A DNA stretch of 64,000 nucleotides, from positions 55,920,272-55,984,271 of the forward strand of contig CM064671.1 in assembly GCA_032717465.1 (NCBI GenBank). Direction: 5' to 3'. Of this stretch, positions 47,670 to 58,690 are shown piece by piece. Every line of letters begins with the position of its first letter. The stretch's first letter is position 1. The translations under genes and the position numbers were made by a program. This DNA comes from Coenobita brevimanus (lineage: Eukaryota; Arthropoda; Malacostraca; Decapoda; Coenobitidae). Under the pieces are notes generated by a model. That model saw only the letters and a list, made by a program, of their open reading frames with translations. It ran no database searches and was not told the DNA's origin.

Positions 47670-49318
47670 TTGGTTGGCCCCTGTCTCTGAGTCTCGGCTA
47701 CTTTCGGTAATATCTAAATTTAAAAATTCAGCTTGCGGATATGATGATGTAGCCGTGTCAGTTGTTGAAGAATGTCTGGATGTAATTATTTCTTTCCTCA
47801 AGTATATAATCAATAAATCATTCAGAATTGGGAGTTTTCCACAGGATCTGCAAATAGCTAATATTATTCCAGTTTTTAAGAAGGGAGATAAAAGCATTCT
47901 TCAGAATTACAGACCCATTTCTCTGCTCACCATATTCAGTAAAATATTTGAAAAGGTTGTCTGCTGCAGGCTAATTGACACTCTCAAATTACATTCTGTC
48001 TTAACAAAATATCATTTTGGGTTTCAGCTTCGCTCTTCTACTGAATGTGCCATTCATGAACTAACTAGGGAAATGTATGAAGTTTTAGACACAAAACAAT
48101 ATCAATTAACCATTTTCTGCGATCTGTCAACGACATGCGACACTATACTTCATGATACTTTACAAAAAAAGTTACATATTTATGGCATACGCAGCCCTTC
48201 ACATAAATAGCTTACAAGTTATCTTAGTCATAAGAAGCAGTTTGTTTACTATAATAATACATGAAGTATGGTGTCCCACAGGAATCTGTACTTGGACCTG
48301 TTTTATTTATATTATTAATGATATTGTTTTCTCAAGTACTAAGTTGAAATTTCTTTTATACGCAGACGATACAAACATTTATTTGCAAGGTAATAATCTT
48401 ATGGAACTGGTACATGAAATGAATGAAGAATTAATCATGGTTTCAAACTGGATTAAATCGAATGGTCTTATACTTAATTTGCATAAAACCCATTATCTTG
48501 TTACTCATTTTTCCAAGTCAGTTGCCAAACTTTGAGATTAAAATTAATGATCATGTAATTGACAAAGTTAATGATGTAAAATTTTTTGGTGTTACAATTG
48601 ATAGTGGAATGACATGGAAAACTCATATTCTATCTATCTATCTATTGCCAGACGCCTCAATCCCGTTTGGGGTGGCCACAAACAAATCGCCTCCAAGTCG
48701 CCCTGTCCCCCGCCATTTCACTCCCCTGCTCCCAACTCACACCCCCCTCTCTCATATACCTCTCCACCCCATCTCTCCATCTCATCCTCGGCCTCATATT
48801 AATGACATTAAAGTGAGATTATCAAAATTGCAGGCATTCTTTACAGAACCAGAATTTCCTTGAATATTGATAATTTAAAGCAACTCTACTTTTCTTTGGC
48901 TTACTCTCATAAAATTTACTGCACCGTTGTTTGGGGAGGAGCAAACAAGACGTACCTAGATTCTTTATTCTTAGCATAAAAGAAAATACTTCGTATAATG
49001 ACTTACCAATCTTATAATGCTCACACAGGTCCAATATTTAAGGAACTTGGTCTATTAAAAGTAGATGATATCTTGTTTGTTCAGGCAGTCAACTTTGTGT
49101 ATAAATCCTTAAAAGGTCATATGTGCTTGGAGAACGATTTTCATGTAATAGGCCACAACTTTAATACCAGAGGAGCCCAGGAGTTATTGCAACTTCCATA
49201 CCACAGAACCTCACATGCACAACATTGTCTCGGTTATAGGGGAGCCAAATTATGGAACACCTTGGACGAATCACTCAGGCATGCCATTTCTATGTGCATT
49301 AATCAAAAGGTTGATTAA
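47670..49318 (+). pseudogene. Family D reverse transcriptase remnant
   Basis: Motifs: KNSACGYDDVAVSVVEE, NIIPVFKKGDKSILQNYRPI, SLLTIFSKIFEKVV, YHFGFQLRSSTECAIHELT, the FCDLSTTCDTILH box (mutated from FxDxxKAFDTVxH), then KFLLYADDTNIYLQG with an intact YADD, and a C-terminal TYQSYNAHTGPIFKELGLL. Frames shift several times, and a family B piece interrupts the region near 48640. Confidence 0.85.
48630..48803 (-). mobile_element. Family B LINE 3' fragment (B4) with duplicated target
   Basis: A 5'-truncated insertion of about 165 bp on the minus strand. In plus orientation it begins with a (CTAT)n tail, then TTGCCAGACGCCTCAATCCC, the reverse complement of the B 3' terminus. ACTCATATT before and CCTCATATT after flank it. 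Removing it restores a TWKTHINDIK reading of LINE D. Confidence 0.82.
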
Positions 49319-49699
49319 GCAACAACTTCCAGATCAGTACTAGTTAATGTTAGCATATTAATGTCGATTTTATTTTTTTTCTCAATAGTTACCATAACAG
49401 TTACAATATTGCTTTTATACCTTTCCTTACAGGCTTCAGGAATTTATTTTAATTAATCAGTTTGATTATTGCCAACTTCAAAATTAGTAGGTTTTATACT
49501 GTAATATTATTTTGCATACCTTGTTAAATTGTAAAACCGTGTGTCACCTAGCATTAATATATTTACTTACGCCTATAAGGCTAGCTACACTGAGCTCTGC
49601 TTAGCTAGCTATATCTGCCAATTATTCAGATACATGTATTATTGTATTTCATGTAACAGTATTTATTTGACAATAAAATCAATCAGTCAATCAATATGC

Positions 49700-49955
49700 T
49701 TGTCTCTCTCCCCTCCATCTCTCCATTTCATCCTTAACTTCCTTCTCCTTCTCTCCCCCTCCACCTCAGGAGATTGTGTGTAAGTCAGGTGGAGAGGGAG
49801 ACCAAATATGAGATGGAGGAATGGAGTGGAGAGATATATGCGAGAGGGGGGTAGGAGTTGGCAGGAGAGCAACCAAATCGTCGAGGACAGGGCAACGTGG
49901 AGAGGATTTGTCTGTGGTCACTCCTTAGGGGATTCAGGCATCTGTCAATAGACTA
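49700..49955 (+). mobile_element. Family B LINE 3' fragments in head-to-head inversion (B5)
   Basis: The right part (49778-49955) is plus-strand family B (GAGATGGAGGAATGGAGTGG, AGGACAGGGCAACGTGGAG, ending GGGATTCAGGCATCTGTC). The left part (49700-49769) is the same protein-coding region of B reversed (CCCCTCCATCTCTCCATTTC, CCCCCTCCACCTC). The pair resembles the inverted 5' ends produced by twin priming. Confidence 0.7.
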
Positions 49956-50125
49956 AAAGATACCGAACAGATCATTGTTTGGTTTGGATAATTTTTGCCT
50001 GCTTAGTGATTGTTTTTCTTGGAATGCCAGAACAGGGAATTACAGTACCATTGTTCTTTAAGCTGGAATTAGAGTAACTGTATTTTTATTGGTTTCTTAG
50101 AGTTGTGTTAGATCGTACTAATAAA

Positions 50126-50275
50126 CAGGATGGCCCATACAAAACTCTCCTCTTTCACTCCCACGGGAATTTTCTTGTGCTTTGTCAATGTCAGTCGTGC
50201 ACCACTTATTCACACCCATATCCACACTTGCAGACAGAGCCGTCCCCTCATTACATCAGGTGCCACCAGGTGAGT
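50126..50275 (+). repeat. Dispersed repeat with mariner-like end, copy 1
   Basis: Starts CAGGATGGCCCATACAAAAC and shares scattered blocks over about 150 bp with 55594-55760 (AACTCT, TTTCACT, ATATCCA). The CAGG(G/A)TG(G)(C/T)CCAT start resembles ends of some mariner-type elements. No transposase is visible. Confidence 0.5.
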
Positions 50276-50729
50276 TTTTACTGGATCACTTTTTATGAAC
50301 CACCGTATTATACGCAAAAGAAAAAGAGAATACTATGACCCCGATACACTAAGAGCAGGAGAGTGGTACCCGGCAGTAGCCAGAGTATTAATAAACCTCA
50401 GTATTTCGTTAACCTGAACATGGCTTTGTTGTCCAGTTTTGGCCGAATTTTTATCGTTTACAGCTGATCTCACGTAGCCTAATGACAGAACACTATACGG
50501 CTGTACACCCTACCCACAGCCATTTTTCAAGTACAGCATCATATTCTAATATCAGTCTGTTGTCTAATATAAACATTCAAATGGCAAAAATAATCCAATA
50601 TTGAAAGAAAAGTATAATAATCTTTGCTACAACTGAACAGTGTAACTAGATACGGAATTAATTTAAGTCTATCCAAAGAACGAAAAGAAAGCCAGAAAAT
50701 AGGTGTAACTTTTTCTATATATCAGTTTG

Positions 50730-50735
<6 letters not shown>

Positions 50736-50762
<27 letters not shown>
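50736..50762. repeat. (CT)n microsatellite
   Basis: A pure CT run in IR intron 7. Confidence 0.95.
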
Positions 50763-50764
<2 letters not shown>

Positions 50765-51479
50765 GTGACTTAGTACGTGTTCGGGGTGTTTTCAGGTCCA
50801 TCCCATGAATTCAGACAAGTATATATCACATCACTTGATGTCAGAGTTAAGAAGGCTTGTGCCAATAATTACCTATACTGGTGCAAGGGTGTTTTAGGCA
50901 CAGTTCGCTCAGTTAATTCGCAGACATTACAGGTATAAGACAAGGCAATACAACTGGTAGTGGTGAAATATTCATCGTTTTGAAATGCAAGCTCGTTTGG
51001 GGGTGAGTGATAATTTTATATCGAATCCCAGGAAATGTGAATTTTTCACCGTCTACCTTATTTAAACAAGTGTCTGAGACCTAATCAAGCCAGCTGTACT
51101 TGTTACTGTAAAAGGTAATGTGCAATGGAGACGAATAATGAAAGTTGCTTAGAGGTGTTTGGTAATGATTATCTAATTCGTTTTGGAATTAACCCCTTAC
51201 ATTACGAAGGTGTTTTCCCAATCCGAGTAATAATACCAAATGTGGTAGTAGCAAGATTATACAAGGTATACCCAATGCACAGAAAATATTCTGCAAAGCC
51301 GTTTTCTTGATAATAACGTGAACATGAACTCTGACTTGACGTAAACGTGGCAAAGTATGTTTTAAGAAGCAAAAAAAAAAAAAAAAAAAAAAAAAAAGAA
51401 AGGGAAAAAAAAAAAAAAAAGGAACCGTGCAGAGCACGGAGATTTGATTTTGAGCCTTGACCTCACAAACGTCGCCTAC
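50763..51479 (-). other. 5' part of IR intron 7
   Basis: AT-rich intron sequence following the exon-7 donor on the minus strand. It holds an A-rich run (51370-51421), which reads as a poly-T tract in the transcript about 60 bp after the donor. No coding feature is supported. Confidence 0.6.
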
Positions 51480-51660
51480 CTGTGTGAGAGAACTCCTTGG
51501 CGACCAGGTTTGTAACAGTGAGACCAACGTCAAAGAAAACGTGGCTGCCAGGTCTGACCAGGTTGTGGAGGCTTTCAGAAAACTGAGACTGAGTTCGGAA
51601 TATAAGACGATCTTCCTCTTTTAGTTCGAGTACTTCGCGGAAGATGCCCGACTGAACAGT
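51480..51660 (-). CDS. IR-like gene exon 7 (S2)
   Basis: Acceptor TTGTTCCTACAAG ends at 51661; donor GTAGGC begins at 51479. Encodes TVQSGIFREVLELKEEDR, then ESLHNLVRPGSHVFFDV and NLVAKEFSHTG. This is the S2 segment in which divergent IRs have a helix, a variable loop and a strand before a Cys-containing stretch. The exon is 181 bp, phase 0 in and phase 1 out. The next exon lies 15 kb away. Confidence 0.9.
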
Positions 51661-53158
51661 CTTGTAGGAACAAAACATTTTAGATTAGAAATAAATGGAT
51701 ACTTGATTCTACAAAAAAGATTATCTACTGTAAGCTATAAATAATGGATAGATTAGTTATTGCTGAACCCTGAATCTGGCGTAGCCTGCTATTTCAGTTT
51801 TATCATTGCTGTTACCAAGAGAAGTTATTTAACCTTGAGGAATAACCTCCCATACGGAAGGGATATGTGAAAGCCCTATCTAAACTCTCGTGTATAAAAA
51901 GTCTCTCCTAAATTTTTAAAAATTGTCTTTGAAGAGCAAAGGTTATCACGAAAAGTACACTACTGTAGTAAACAGATTAAGTAGATACAGGTTGATAACA
52001 AACATTCAAACCGACGTAGTAGGTAATGTAGGGTTTAGGTTAAATTACTAAATTATTCTTAGAAATTAAACAGTCTGGCACTGCAATTCCGTAGGCTATA
52101 AAGAGCAGAATAAAGAGGAGATAAATGGTGAAATGAAAGGAGAGAAGTTTTCCCAGAACTATTAAATTGTCTAGTGGTAACTGAAAAGTTACCATATGCG
52201 GTAATTTGGTGAAATCTGCCAGACAAACAGAATATTGTTATACCCTAAGATATCTTTATCAAAGTATGTTTTTGACCCTTAGAGTCAAGGTATGTGTCCT
52301 GCCCTGAAAACCAAAGTCTGTCCAACATCGAGAGTCAGAGGTGTGCCTTGCCCTGTAACTCAATGTGTGTATCGTACTTTGCATCAAACTATGTGTCCTA
52401 GTTTGTGATACCAATAACAATAGTTTTGAATGGAATGTCTTTCAGCGAGTGTATCCTACCCTTCAAAACATTTATCCAGCTCCGAAAAAAAGAGTCAAGC
52501 CTTGAGATATTATCCAAAGAACATTTTCGTACAAAATGTGTTCTGCCATTTAGGTATGTCTTCATCAAATACACATCTTTTCCTGAAATATCTTTGAGAG
52601 CATTTGTCCAACCATGAGACCACAAATGTGTCTTTAACCCTGAGACATTCCCTTAAGTAAGGGTTCTCATTTTTTTTTTCTTACCACATATTATAGCAGT
52701 TATCAGATCATCTATCCGTTCTCCCATTACTGAGGCACTTATAGAATAGTAGCCAGTTCCCTTAACATTCATTCATTACAGAATGGTAATATTTGCTGAT
52801 CCAAAATTAGTGAAATAGTAATTACTATTTCAGGCTAATCAGTGTTCAAATACTGCTGTAACATTGTCAGTATTGCCACAGTCTATCCCAGTTATGACTA
52901 TTTGTACTGTATTTGGAGGTGAATGATATACATGTTTTATGGAAACTAGTTTCTAAGTTCTCAATAATCATCTCAAAAATTATATTAGTAAAAATTAGAA
53001 TAGTATTAACTTTTCTTCTGCTCCTGTAGTTTCGCCAGGACACCCTCCTGCGTAACCCTAGAAGTTCCCGAACACCAGACTGAAATCCTCTGACCTAAAA
53101 TATGATTCCTAGCCAGAAAGGTAAATTATAACTTACCGTTTTATATTGCATGTCTCAC
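51661..53158 (-). other. Intron between IR exons 6 and 7
   Basis: About 1.5 kb with no recognised transposon apart from a degenerate minisatellite at 52255-52655. Phase 0 intron. Confidence 0.8.
52255..52655. repeat. Degenerate minisatellite, roughly 40-50-bp units
   Basis: Variants of the phrase TATGTGTCCTGCCCTGAAA (also GTGTGCCTTGCCCTGTAAC, TATGTGTCCTAG, GAGTGTATCCTACCC, AATGTGTTCTGCC, AATGTGTCTTTAACCCTGAG) recur about every 40-50 bp. The units are strongly diverged. Confidence 0.6.
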
Positions 53159-53379
53159 CGAGAGATATTGTTCATAATAGGAGTCCTTATGCCAAATCAT
53201 GACGACGGCTGGATCATTAAGTACGTCCCTGATGCTCTGGTATGGCTGAGGGATGTGTCTGACGGCAAGAAGGGACATGAGGTTGCCGGCGTAGCTCTTA
53301 GTCAGCACCAGTGAAGCCAGTATCCACACAACCAACAACACACGCTCCCACCACCACGATCCCTCATCCACCACCGCCT
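53159..53379 (-). CDS. IR-like gene exon 6 (M3 and start of S2)
   Basis: Acceptor TGTCTCTTGCAG ends at 53380; donor GTGAGA begins at 53158. Encodes WWWERVLLVVWILASLVLT followed by KSYAGNLMSLLAV. The SYAGNLMSLLAV stretch is the IR counterpart of the iGluR SYTANLAAF gate motif of M3. Next comes IPQPYQSIRDVLND, the start of S2. The exon is 221 bp, phase 1 in and phase 0 out. Confidence 0.95.
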
Positions 53380-53489
53380 CTGCAAGAGACAGTTCACCCA
53401 TTTATACCCTGTCCAGTTTACCCTGGCTTACTGTGCCCACAATACCTAGGCCTAAATTCATCATTCCATCTTGAAAACTGAGCTACAAC

Positions 53490-53735
53490 AAAAGATATTT
53501 TTTTTATGCTAGGAAGAAGGAACCAAAGGCCACGAACCTGCAAAATGTTCCTTCCAAGAAAAAACAAAATACAAGAGTGGTCCAAATTCAAGATCCTATC
53601 ATTTCGAGATGCCTGGACACACTGCGTTTGAAAGACTGGAGATCATACCTAGCAGGAATTACAGACAGAGGAAGACAGTTCCAGAGTTGACCTGTTGCAT
53701 AAATGAAGGACCTGAGATGACACCTGCCCTGTTGT
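53490..53735 (-). mobile_element. Family A LINE 3' end fragment
   Basis: In minus orientation it matches A1 6560-6770: TTTATGCAACAGGTCAACTC-like sequence, the ATGATCTCCAGTCTTTCAAA stretch, then CTTGGAGG and a GGCCTTTGGTTCCTTCTTCC end. It is truncated at 53735 and followed by a T-rich end. Confidence 0.85.
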
Positions 53736-53764
53736 AGGTTAGGCCAAAACAACATAACACAAAA

Positions 53765-53771
53765 ATTATGA

Positions 53772-53831
<60 letters not shown>

Positions 53832-53890
53832 ATGAAGCACTGCACACCACATGCCACACTAACACACACACAACATAACACACATAACGA

Positions 53891-53966
<76 letters not shown>

Positions 53967-54029
53967 GAAGCACTGCACACCACATGCCATACTAACACAC
54001 ACACAACATAACACACATAATGAAGCAGT

Positions 54030-54116
<87 letters not shown>

Positions 54117-54165
54117 CAATGAAGCACTGCACACCACACACCACATTAACACACACACAACATTA
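53765..54165. repeat. (CA)n higher-order repeat
   Basis: Three long CA runs (53775-53829, 53896-53963, 54031-54118) are separated by near-identical spacers of about 65-70 bp containing AATGAAGCACTGCACACCAC, ACACAACATAACACACATAA and related text. A spacer remnant follows the third run. The array therefore has a repeat unit made of a CA run plus spacer, inside IR intron 5. Confidence 0.9.
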
Positions 54166-54209
54166 ATGGTATAGGGAACCTTTAGGACGAACGTCCTGCG
54201 GCGGCACTT

Positions 54210-54640
54210 TACTTTGTTTTTATGCAAGGAAGAAGGAACCAAAGGCCAGGAGCCTGCGAACTGTTCCTTCCAAGAAAAAAAAAATACAGTAGAGAGCCAA
54301 ATTCAAGATCCGTTCATTTCGAGATGCCTGGACACACTGCGTTTGAAAGACTGGAGATCATAAGAAGTAGGAAATACAGACAGAGGGAGACAGTTCCAGA
54401 GTTGACCTGTTGCACAAATGAAGGACTGGGAGTAACGGTTAACTCTTGCATTAGAGAGTTGGACAGAAAAGGGATGAGAGCTTGCTGCTAGACGGGTGCC
54501 ACGCGCGAGTCGTAGAGGTGGAGGAATGCGAGCAGACAGTTCAGAGAAGCAGTGACCATTGAAGTAGCGATAGAAAAGAGATAAAGAGGCAACAGTGCGG
54601 CGAAGAGACAGAGGTTGAAGGGAGTCAGTAAGAGTCTACA
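54210..54640 (-). mobile_element. Family A LINE 3' end fragment
   Basis: In minus orientation it matches A1 6365-6780 closely: LTPFNLCLF-frame sequence, CTTTCAAACGCAGTGTGTCC, AATGAACGGATCTTGAATTT and the GGCCTTTGGTTCCTTCTTCC end. It breaks off at 54640. It is better preserved than the copy at 53.5 kb. Confidence 0.88.
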
Positions 54641-56125
54641 GTCTACTCCTCTACTCCTGTACACTATGGTGCTTTTATGAAGAAGTGCTACGGAAAGGAA
54701 GTAAAATTCTGGTATTATCTTATTCTGTGAAATAATTGAGGGAAACATGCTGCAAAAAGACAATAATCTCTTTCCCACGTTAAGGAGACTGAACTGTATC
54801 ATCGTCAGGCTTACTGTACTTTGGGGGTATGTTCTACTTCAGCATGGCACGCTGAGTAACATGTTTCCATTACAGTTTTATTTGTCAGCGACAGTATTTG
54901 TATCATTTACCTTGCTTAGCTTATGGCTTCTTAGCACCTCTTCCATGGCGAATTATTTTATACATTACACCCTTATATTTGCCAGTATGTCAGGTGTATC
55001 ATTAAAATATCAATGTTGTCTGCATCGGTAATATACTACAATTATACTCAGGTATAAGAGACGGCAAAAATATTTTGGGAAGATGAGTTACGAAATTCCA
55101 AAGCCTCTAAAAACATGGTTCTTATTCATTCATTTTAACTAGACTGGGGTTTTTGTCCCTTTGCTGCTCATATTACGTAGCTCGGCGGCAAATTAACGCA
55201 ACATTACTGCTCTACACCCTTACTTCTTTGCGACTGACACCATATTACTGTGCTAATCTACTCGTATTGTCACTACCCAGCAATGAGGATGGAAAGACGG
55301 CAATTTTACGCCTTGTAAAAGTGAAGAGAGGACAAGTTTGGATGTTTCAGTTCAGTTAAAGAATGACTTCTCTGAAGAAAAGGATTTGGTTTACCCCTTG
55401 ACTGACACTTTCTTGTGTTTTTTTTACACTATCCACACTCCACAGATTATTTTATTCCTCGTAGGGGAGACAGTCTGCAGTGAAGGGACCATTGAAAATT
55501 ACGAATATAACAACCCTCCCTAGTTCGGAAAAAATGTTTTTTAGTGGTAGCAAGAATGAAAAACACAGTGTCATTAGAATGAATGGTTAAATACAGGGTG
55601 GTCCATATATAACTCTTTTTCCACTTCACCAGGCGATTTCTCGTGATGGCTCAGTCAGCATTATCAGTGTCTGCCCTGCATCAGTTCTTCATTTCCTACT
55701 CCCATTGCCATATCCAAGTCCATACCACCAGCCTGACCAGTCCACACAACATGTAATGTACCATCAGGCCAGTAGTGAAACACTGTTTGTGCTGTTTATA
55801 TGAAATGTATGAGAATGTGTTGATGAAGTTTGAGGCTGTTTTAACATTGAAAAACATGAGCAGATTAGCCACCACAGTATTTGTGGTCTCTTGTTCGTCT
55901 TGCAGATTTCATTAAGAATCTTCTTTAGTTAGTGTTAAATCTCATTAGACCTTTTGAATGTTATTGGTAAAAGTTTTGTTGATATTTAGGAGACATGGAT
56001 AAAATACAAGCGAAAGTAAGTTGTATGGAAATCAAATTAGTAAGGAAGACGTACGTCGAAGTCCCATATACCAACAAATCCATAGTTAGCCTCAGGTCAT
56101 TTAATCCTCTGACACATTTGTTCAC
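54641..56125 (-). other. 5' part of IR intron 5
   Basis: No coding feature is supported apart from the dispersed repeat at 55594. Short open frames (54747-55031, 55153-55359) have no motif. Confidence 0.45.
55594..55765 (+). repeat. Dispersed repeat with mariner-like end, copy 2
   Basis: Begins TACAGGGTGGTCCATATATA and resembles 50126-50275 block by block. A TA precedes the CAGGGTGG start, as in mariner insertions. The other end was not found. Confidence 0.5.
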
Positions 56126-56423
56126 CTTGCTGTAGAAGTATGCGCAGTAGGTTGAGTGCATCATTTTCCCACAGTCGGTGCTTACAGTTGGAATCTGAAA
56201 GCCAGGACAACCCGACCAGGACGAGAAATATCCCCAACAGTGAAGTTAACACTGCTATCCATGCTAACGATGTGAGAGGGAAAAGAAAACTCCAGGGATC
56301 TATTTCAGGCTGCTGACGATCACTGGCCATCCTCAAAGTGTCAGTCAGTATTGGAGGAGAGTAGTCCACCACGTCAGAGCGACCAGGAGAATATGTGAAA
56401 GGCCCGGTAGCAAAATCAGCTTC
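56126..56423 (-). CDS. IR-like gene exon 5 (end of S1, M1)
   Basis: Acceptor CTACTCTTTCAG ends at 56424; donor GTGAAC begins at 56125. It starts EADFATGPFTYSPGRSDVVD, with DYSPPIL following, the end of S1. Then comes PEIDPWSFLFPLT and a hydrophobic helix (AWIAVLTSLLGIFLVLVGLS), which is M1. The end (NALNLLRILLQQ-like) enters the pore region. The exon is 298 bp, phase 0 in and phase 1 out. Confidence 0.95.
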
Positions 56424-56929
56424 CTGAAAGAGTAGAAAATGCATGTACGGTGCGTTTGTTTTAACCTGACAAAGACCATTAATTTCTTTTAGCCGAACTA
56501 ATAGCCATGGATAGTCAGACTGGAAGTTTGAATGTACTAATACCCAAGAAGATTCGCTTCATCCCCATGACCATGTCTCATCGAATTTCTTACAATCATG
56601 ATATGAAGCTGTCGAACTGGCCTCAATCGGTCAAGTGCAAGTCAAACTGTAGTGTTTAATTTAAAGCATAATAATAACAGTGTCTCTGTTTGTCAACAAC
56701 AAAAATGAATGATGAATGTCTAGTGATTTTCAAAAGATGCCTGATAAGAGTAACTTTGAACAAAAAAGTTAATGTTATGGTTTGAAGTTGTTACCAAAAG
56801 TAGAACTAATCAGATCAGCATCGTGGAGATTGGTGGCCAGCCATTGAAGAATTTTTAATTTCCCCCAGCAAACATGGCATTACTACCATTTGAAAATCTA
56901 TCTCAAATGAACATGGAGATCCTTGGTGA
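56424..56929 (-). other. 3' part of IR intron 4, nothing recognised
   Basis: The segment directly upstream of exon 5 on the minus strand. No transposon or coding signal is visible. Confidence 0.5.
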
Positions 56930-57920
56930 TCAGGTGAGTAGGGTATGAGTGGGAGGGTTGAGTGGATTGGCAGATGTGTGGCGTGATGAGTGTGGTGAAG
57001 CAAGGTGGATGAGTAAGTGGGTGAGTGTTAAGGGGCTATCGCACGGCACTTCATATGAGGTTTGCCGAGGATACGGTGGTAAATCGGAACGGTAGTGTGG
57101 TAAAATTGCCGACGATACCACGGACATTTGGAATTTATCTGGATTGATTCCTGCCGAGGATACGACGGGAAAAACAGTGTGACCAAAACCCAGGCGACTC
57201 GACAGAGAATATATTGTACTACAGCATTGAACATTTGGCCTAACACTGAATACTTATTAATATTTTAGAATAAATATCAATCGTTTTGAAACCCTTATAA
57301 AGAGTTAATATTTCCTATACCGAGGAAGCTGTGCTGTCGATAAAATAATCACGTGTTTACAACATAGGTGTCCATTGCAGCTAGACGGACTGCTACCAGA
57401 CGTACTGCTCCCAGCCGCCACCTGAAAACGTTACAACAACAACGACGTACTGCTCACAACAACAACATCACAACAACAACAATGTATATGTCTCATCGGC
57501 GTGTGTACCTGTTTGTAAACAAAGTTGCTTCTCCATATTCTCTAGCGAGTCAGCGACAGCGATCACTGTCCACAGTCGCTAGACGGGGCTCTGGGAACGG
57601 TGTGAGAAGCATGTCCTTTGCCGAGGATACGAGGATCGTGTGTAATAGCGTCCAAGTTTTGTTCCACTTAAATCTTCCCCGGCCTTTCCTAGTACGAGGT
57701 ACCGTGTGATACCCCCTTTAGTGTGTGGGTGGGTGAACAGGATGGGTCGGTAGGAAGGATGAGTGACAGTATGAATGGGTGTGCAGGGTTGGTGGGTGTG
57801 CAGGGTGAGTGTGTTCAGGGTGTTTGAGATGGGTGTTCAGGGTGGGTGAGTGAATGAAATGGGCATTGAGAGTGGGTGGGTGGATAAGGTGGGTGTTCAG
57901 GATGGGCGGGTGGATGGTTT
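56930..57920 (+). repeat. G/T-rich minisatellite split by a MITE
   Basis: Degenerate units built from GGTGGGTG, GTGTTCAGG and GGATGAGT occupy 56930-57027 and 57718-57920. A 687-bp MITE interrupts them. The strand has strong G-run bias. Confidence 0.75.
57031..57717. mobile_element. PIF/Harbinger-like MITE, 687 bp
   Basis: TTA flanks both ends (57028-57030 and 57718-57720). The ends are inverted: AGGGGCTATCGCACGGCACT at the left, and AGGGGGTATCACACGGTACC on the other strand at the right. A 3-bp TTA-type duplication with GGGG(C/G)(T/C)-ends fits PIF/Harbinger. GCCGAGGATACG occurs three times inside. A 113-codon open frame (57368-57709) runs into the terminal repeat and shows no motif. Confidence 0.85.
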
Positions 57921-58344
57921 ATGGCAAAACAGGTCCGTGGGGACTAGGTCCATGATAAGAATAGTTTCATGGGTATCCCACTGGGGATCATATCCAATGG
58001 ATAAAGTGGGATGTAACCCCCCAGGTTCCCAGACAATGCCGGATGCATAGTCATACTCTTTACTAAGACATGAATGCCGGGAGATCTGCATTTTACAGCA
58101 AACATTTTACTTCATATCCTAATGAAATAATGACTTGACCAAGTCCTTCTTTATCACAGTGCTTAAAACCCCACCAATATTGTTAGGCTCATTTATAATT
58201 ACAGGACATCTTTTCTGTGGAAATCAGTTTTCGACTTATCTATGTGTTGTGATGAATGCAGTGTCCTGCTTTTATGAGGTTCTTGACTACACTACACCCT
58301 CATATATATGGAATCATTCATTCATTGTGTTATTTTATTACTGA
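57921..58344. other. Intronic, nothing recognised
   Basis: No supported feature between the minisatellite and the second SINE. Confidence 0.35.
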
Positions 58345-58690
58345 AATATTTTTTGTATGTCCGTTTCCAGTCATAGGCTTCACAGCCCTTTAAATGAGAC
58401 CCATCAGTCCTCCTACATTCTATACAACTCCATTTATCCCCACTTCAGCACTAAAACCAAACGTCTATACTGAATACATGCTTGGACTGTCTTATGCAGG
58501 ACTAGTGTACTCGTATTAGCTGGAGAGTTTTTACGCATCTTTTTTTTTTTTTTTTCATAATAAAATCTAACAAAATTCAAATCCTTAAACTGTTTCATAC
58601 CTTAACTGGGATTCAAACCTGGTTCCATTGGGACTGTAATCAACCTGTCTACTGGCTCGACCTCTGCTTTCCCCATTCCTATGGACTGCT
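58345..58690 (-). mobile_element. tRNA-derived SINE, copy 2
   Basis: The minus strand carries a B-box-like GGTTTGAATCCCAG and an A-box-like region upstream, then shares with the SINE at 24013-24370 the stretches CAGTTTAAGGATTTGAATTT, CATAAGACAGTCCAAGCATG (CCCAAGCATG in copy 1), TAGGAGGACT and the GAAGCCT end. It carries an extra A run at the middle (T run 58542-58556 on the plus strand). It is more diverged than copy 1. Confidence 0.8.

Larger units (their letters stand above)
46640..49696 (+). mobile_element. Jockey/CR1-type LINE, family D, internally deleted
   Basis: Plus-strand LINE with endonuclease (SFNIRSLPLHLDVFRDQ, CETRLSD, MGDFNMNLLT), RT and a tail TTTGACAATAAAATCAATCA followed by CAATCAAT units. 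Sequence between the GDFN box (47480) and the RT leader (HIANGFNDYFSSVGE, 47550) is far too short, so there is an internal deletion. A small family B insert sits at 48630-48800. The exact 5' end is not visible. Confidence 0.85.

Noticed and set aside
53588..54242. Open frames of Cys-Val or His-Thr repeats up to 183 codons
   Set aside because: They translate the (CA)n arrays and have no other content than repeat and LINE tail sequence.
57368..57709. A 113-codon gene inside the Harbinger-like element
   Set aside because: It has no transposase motif, is biased by CAACAA repeats and ends in the terminal inverted repeat.
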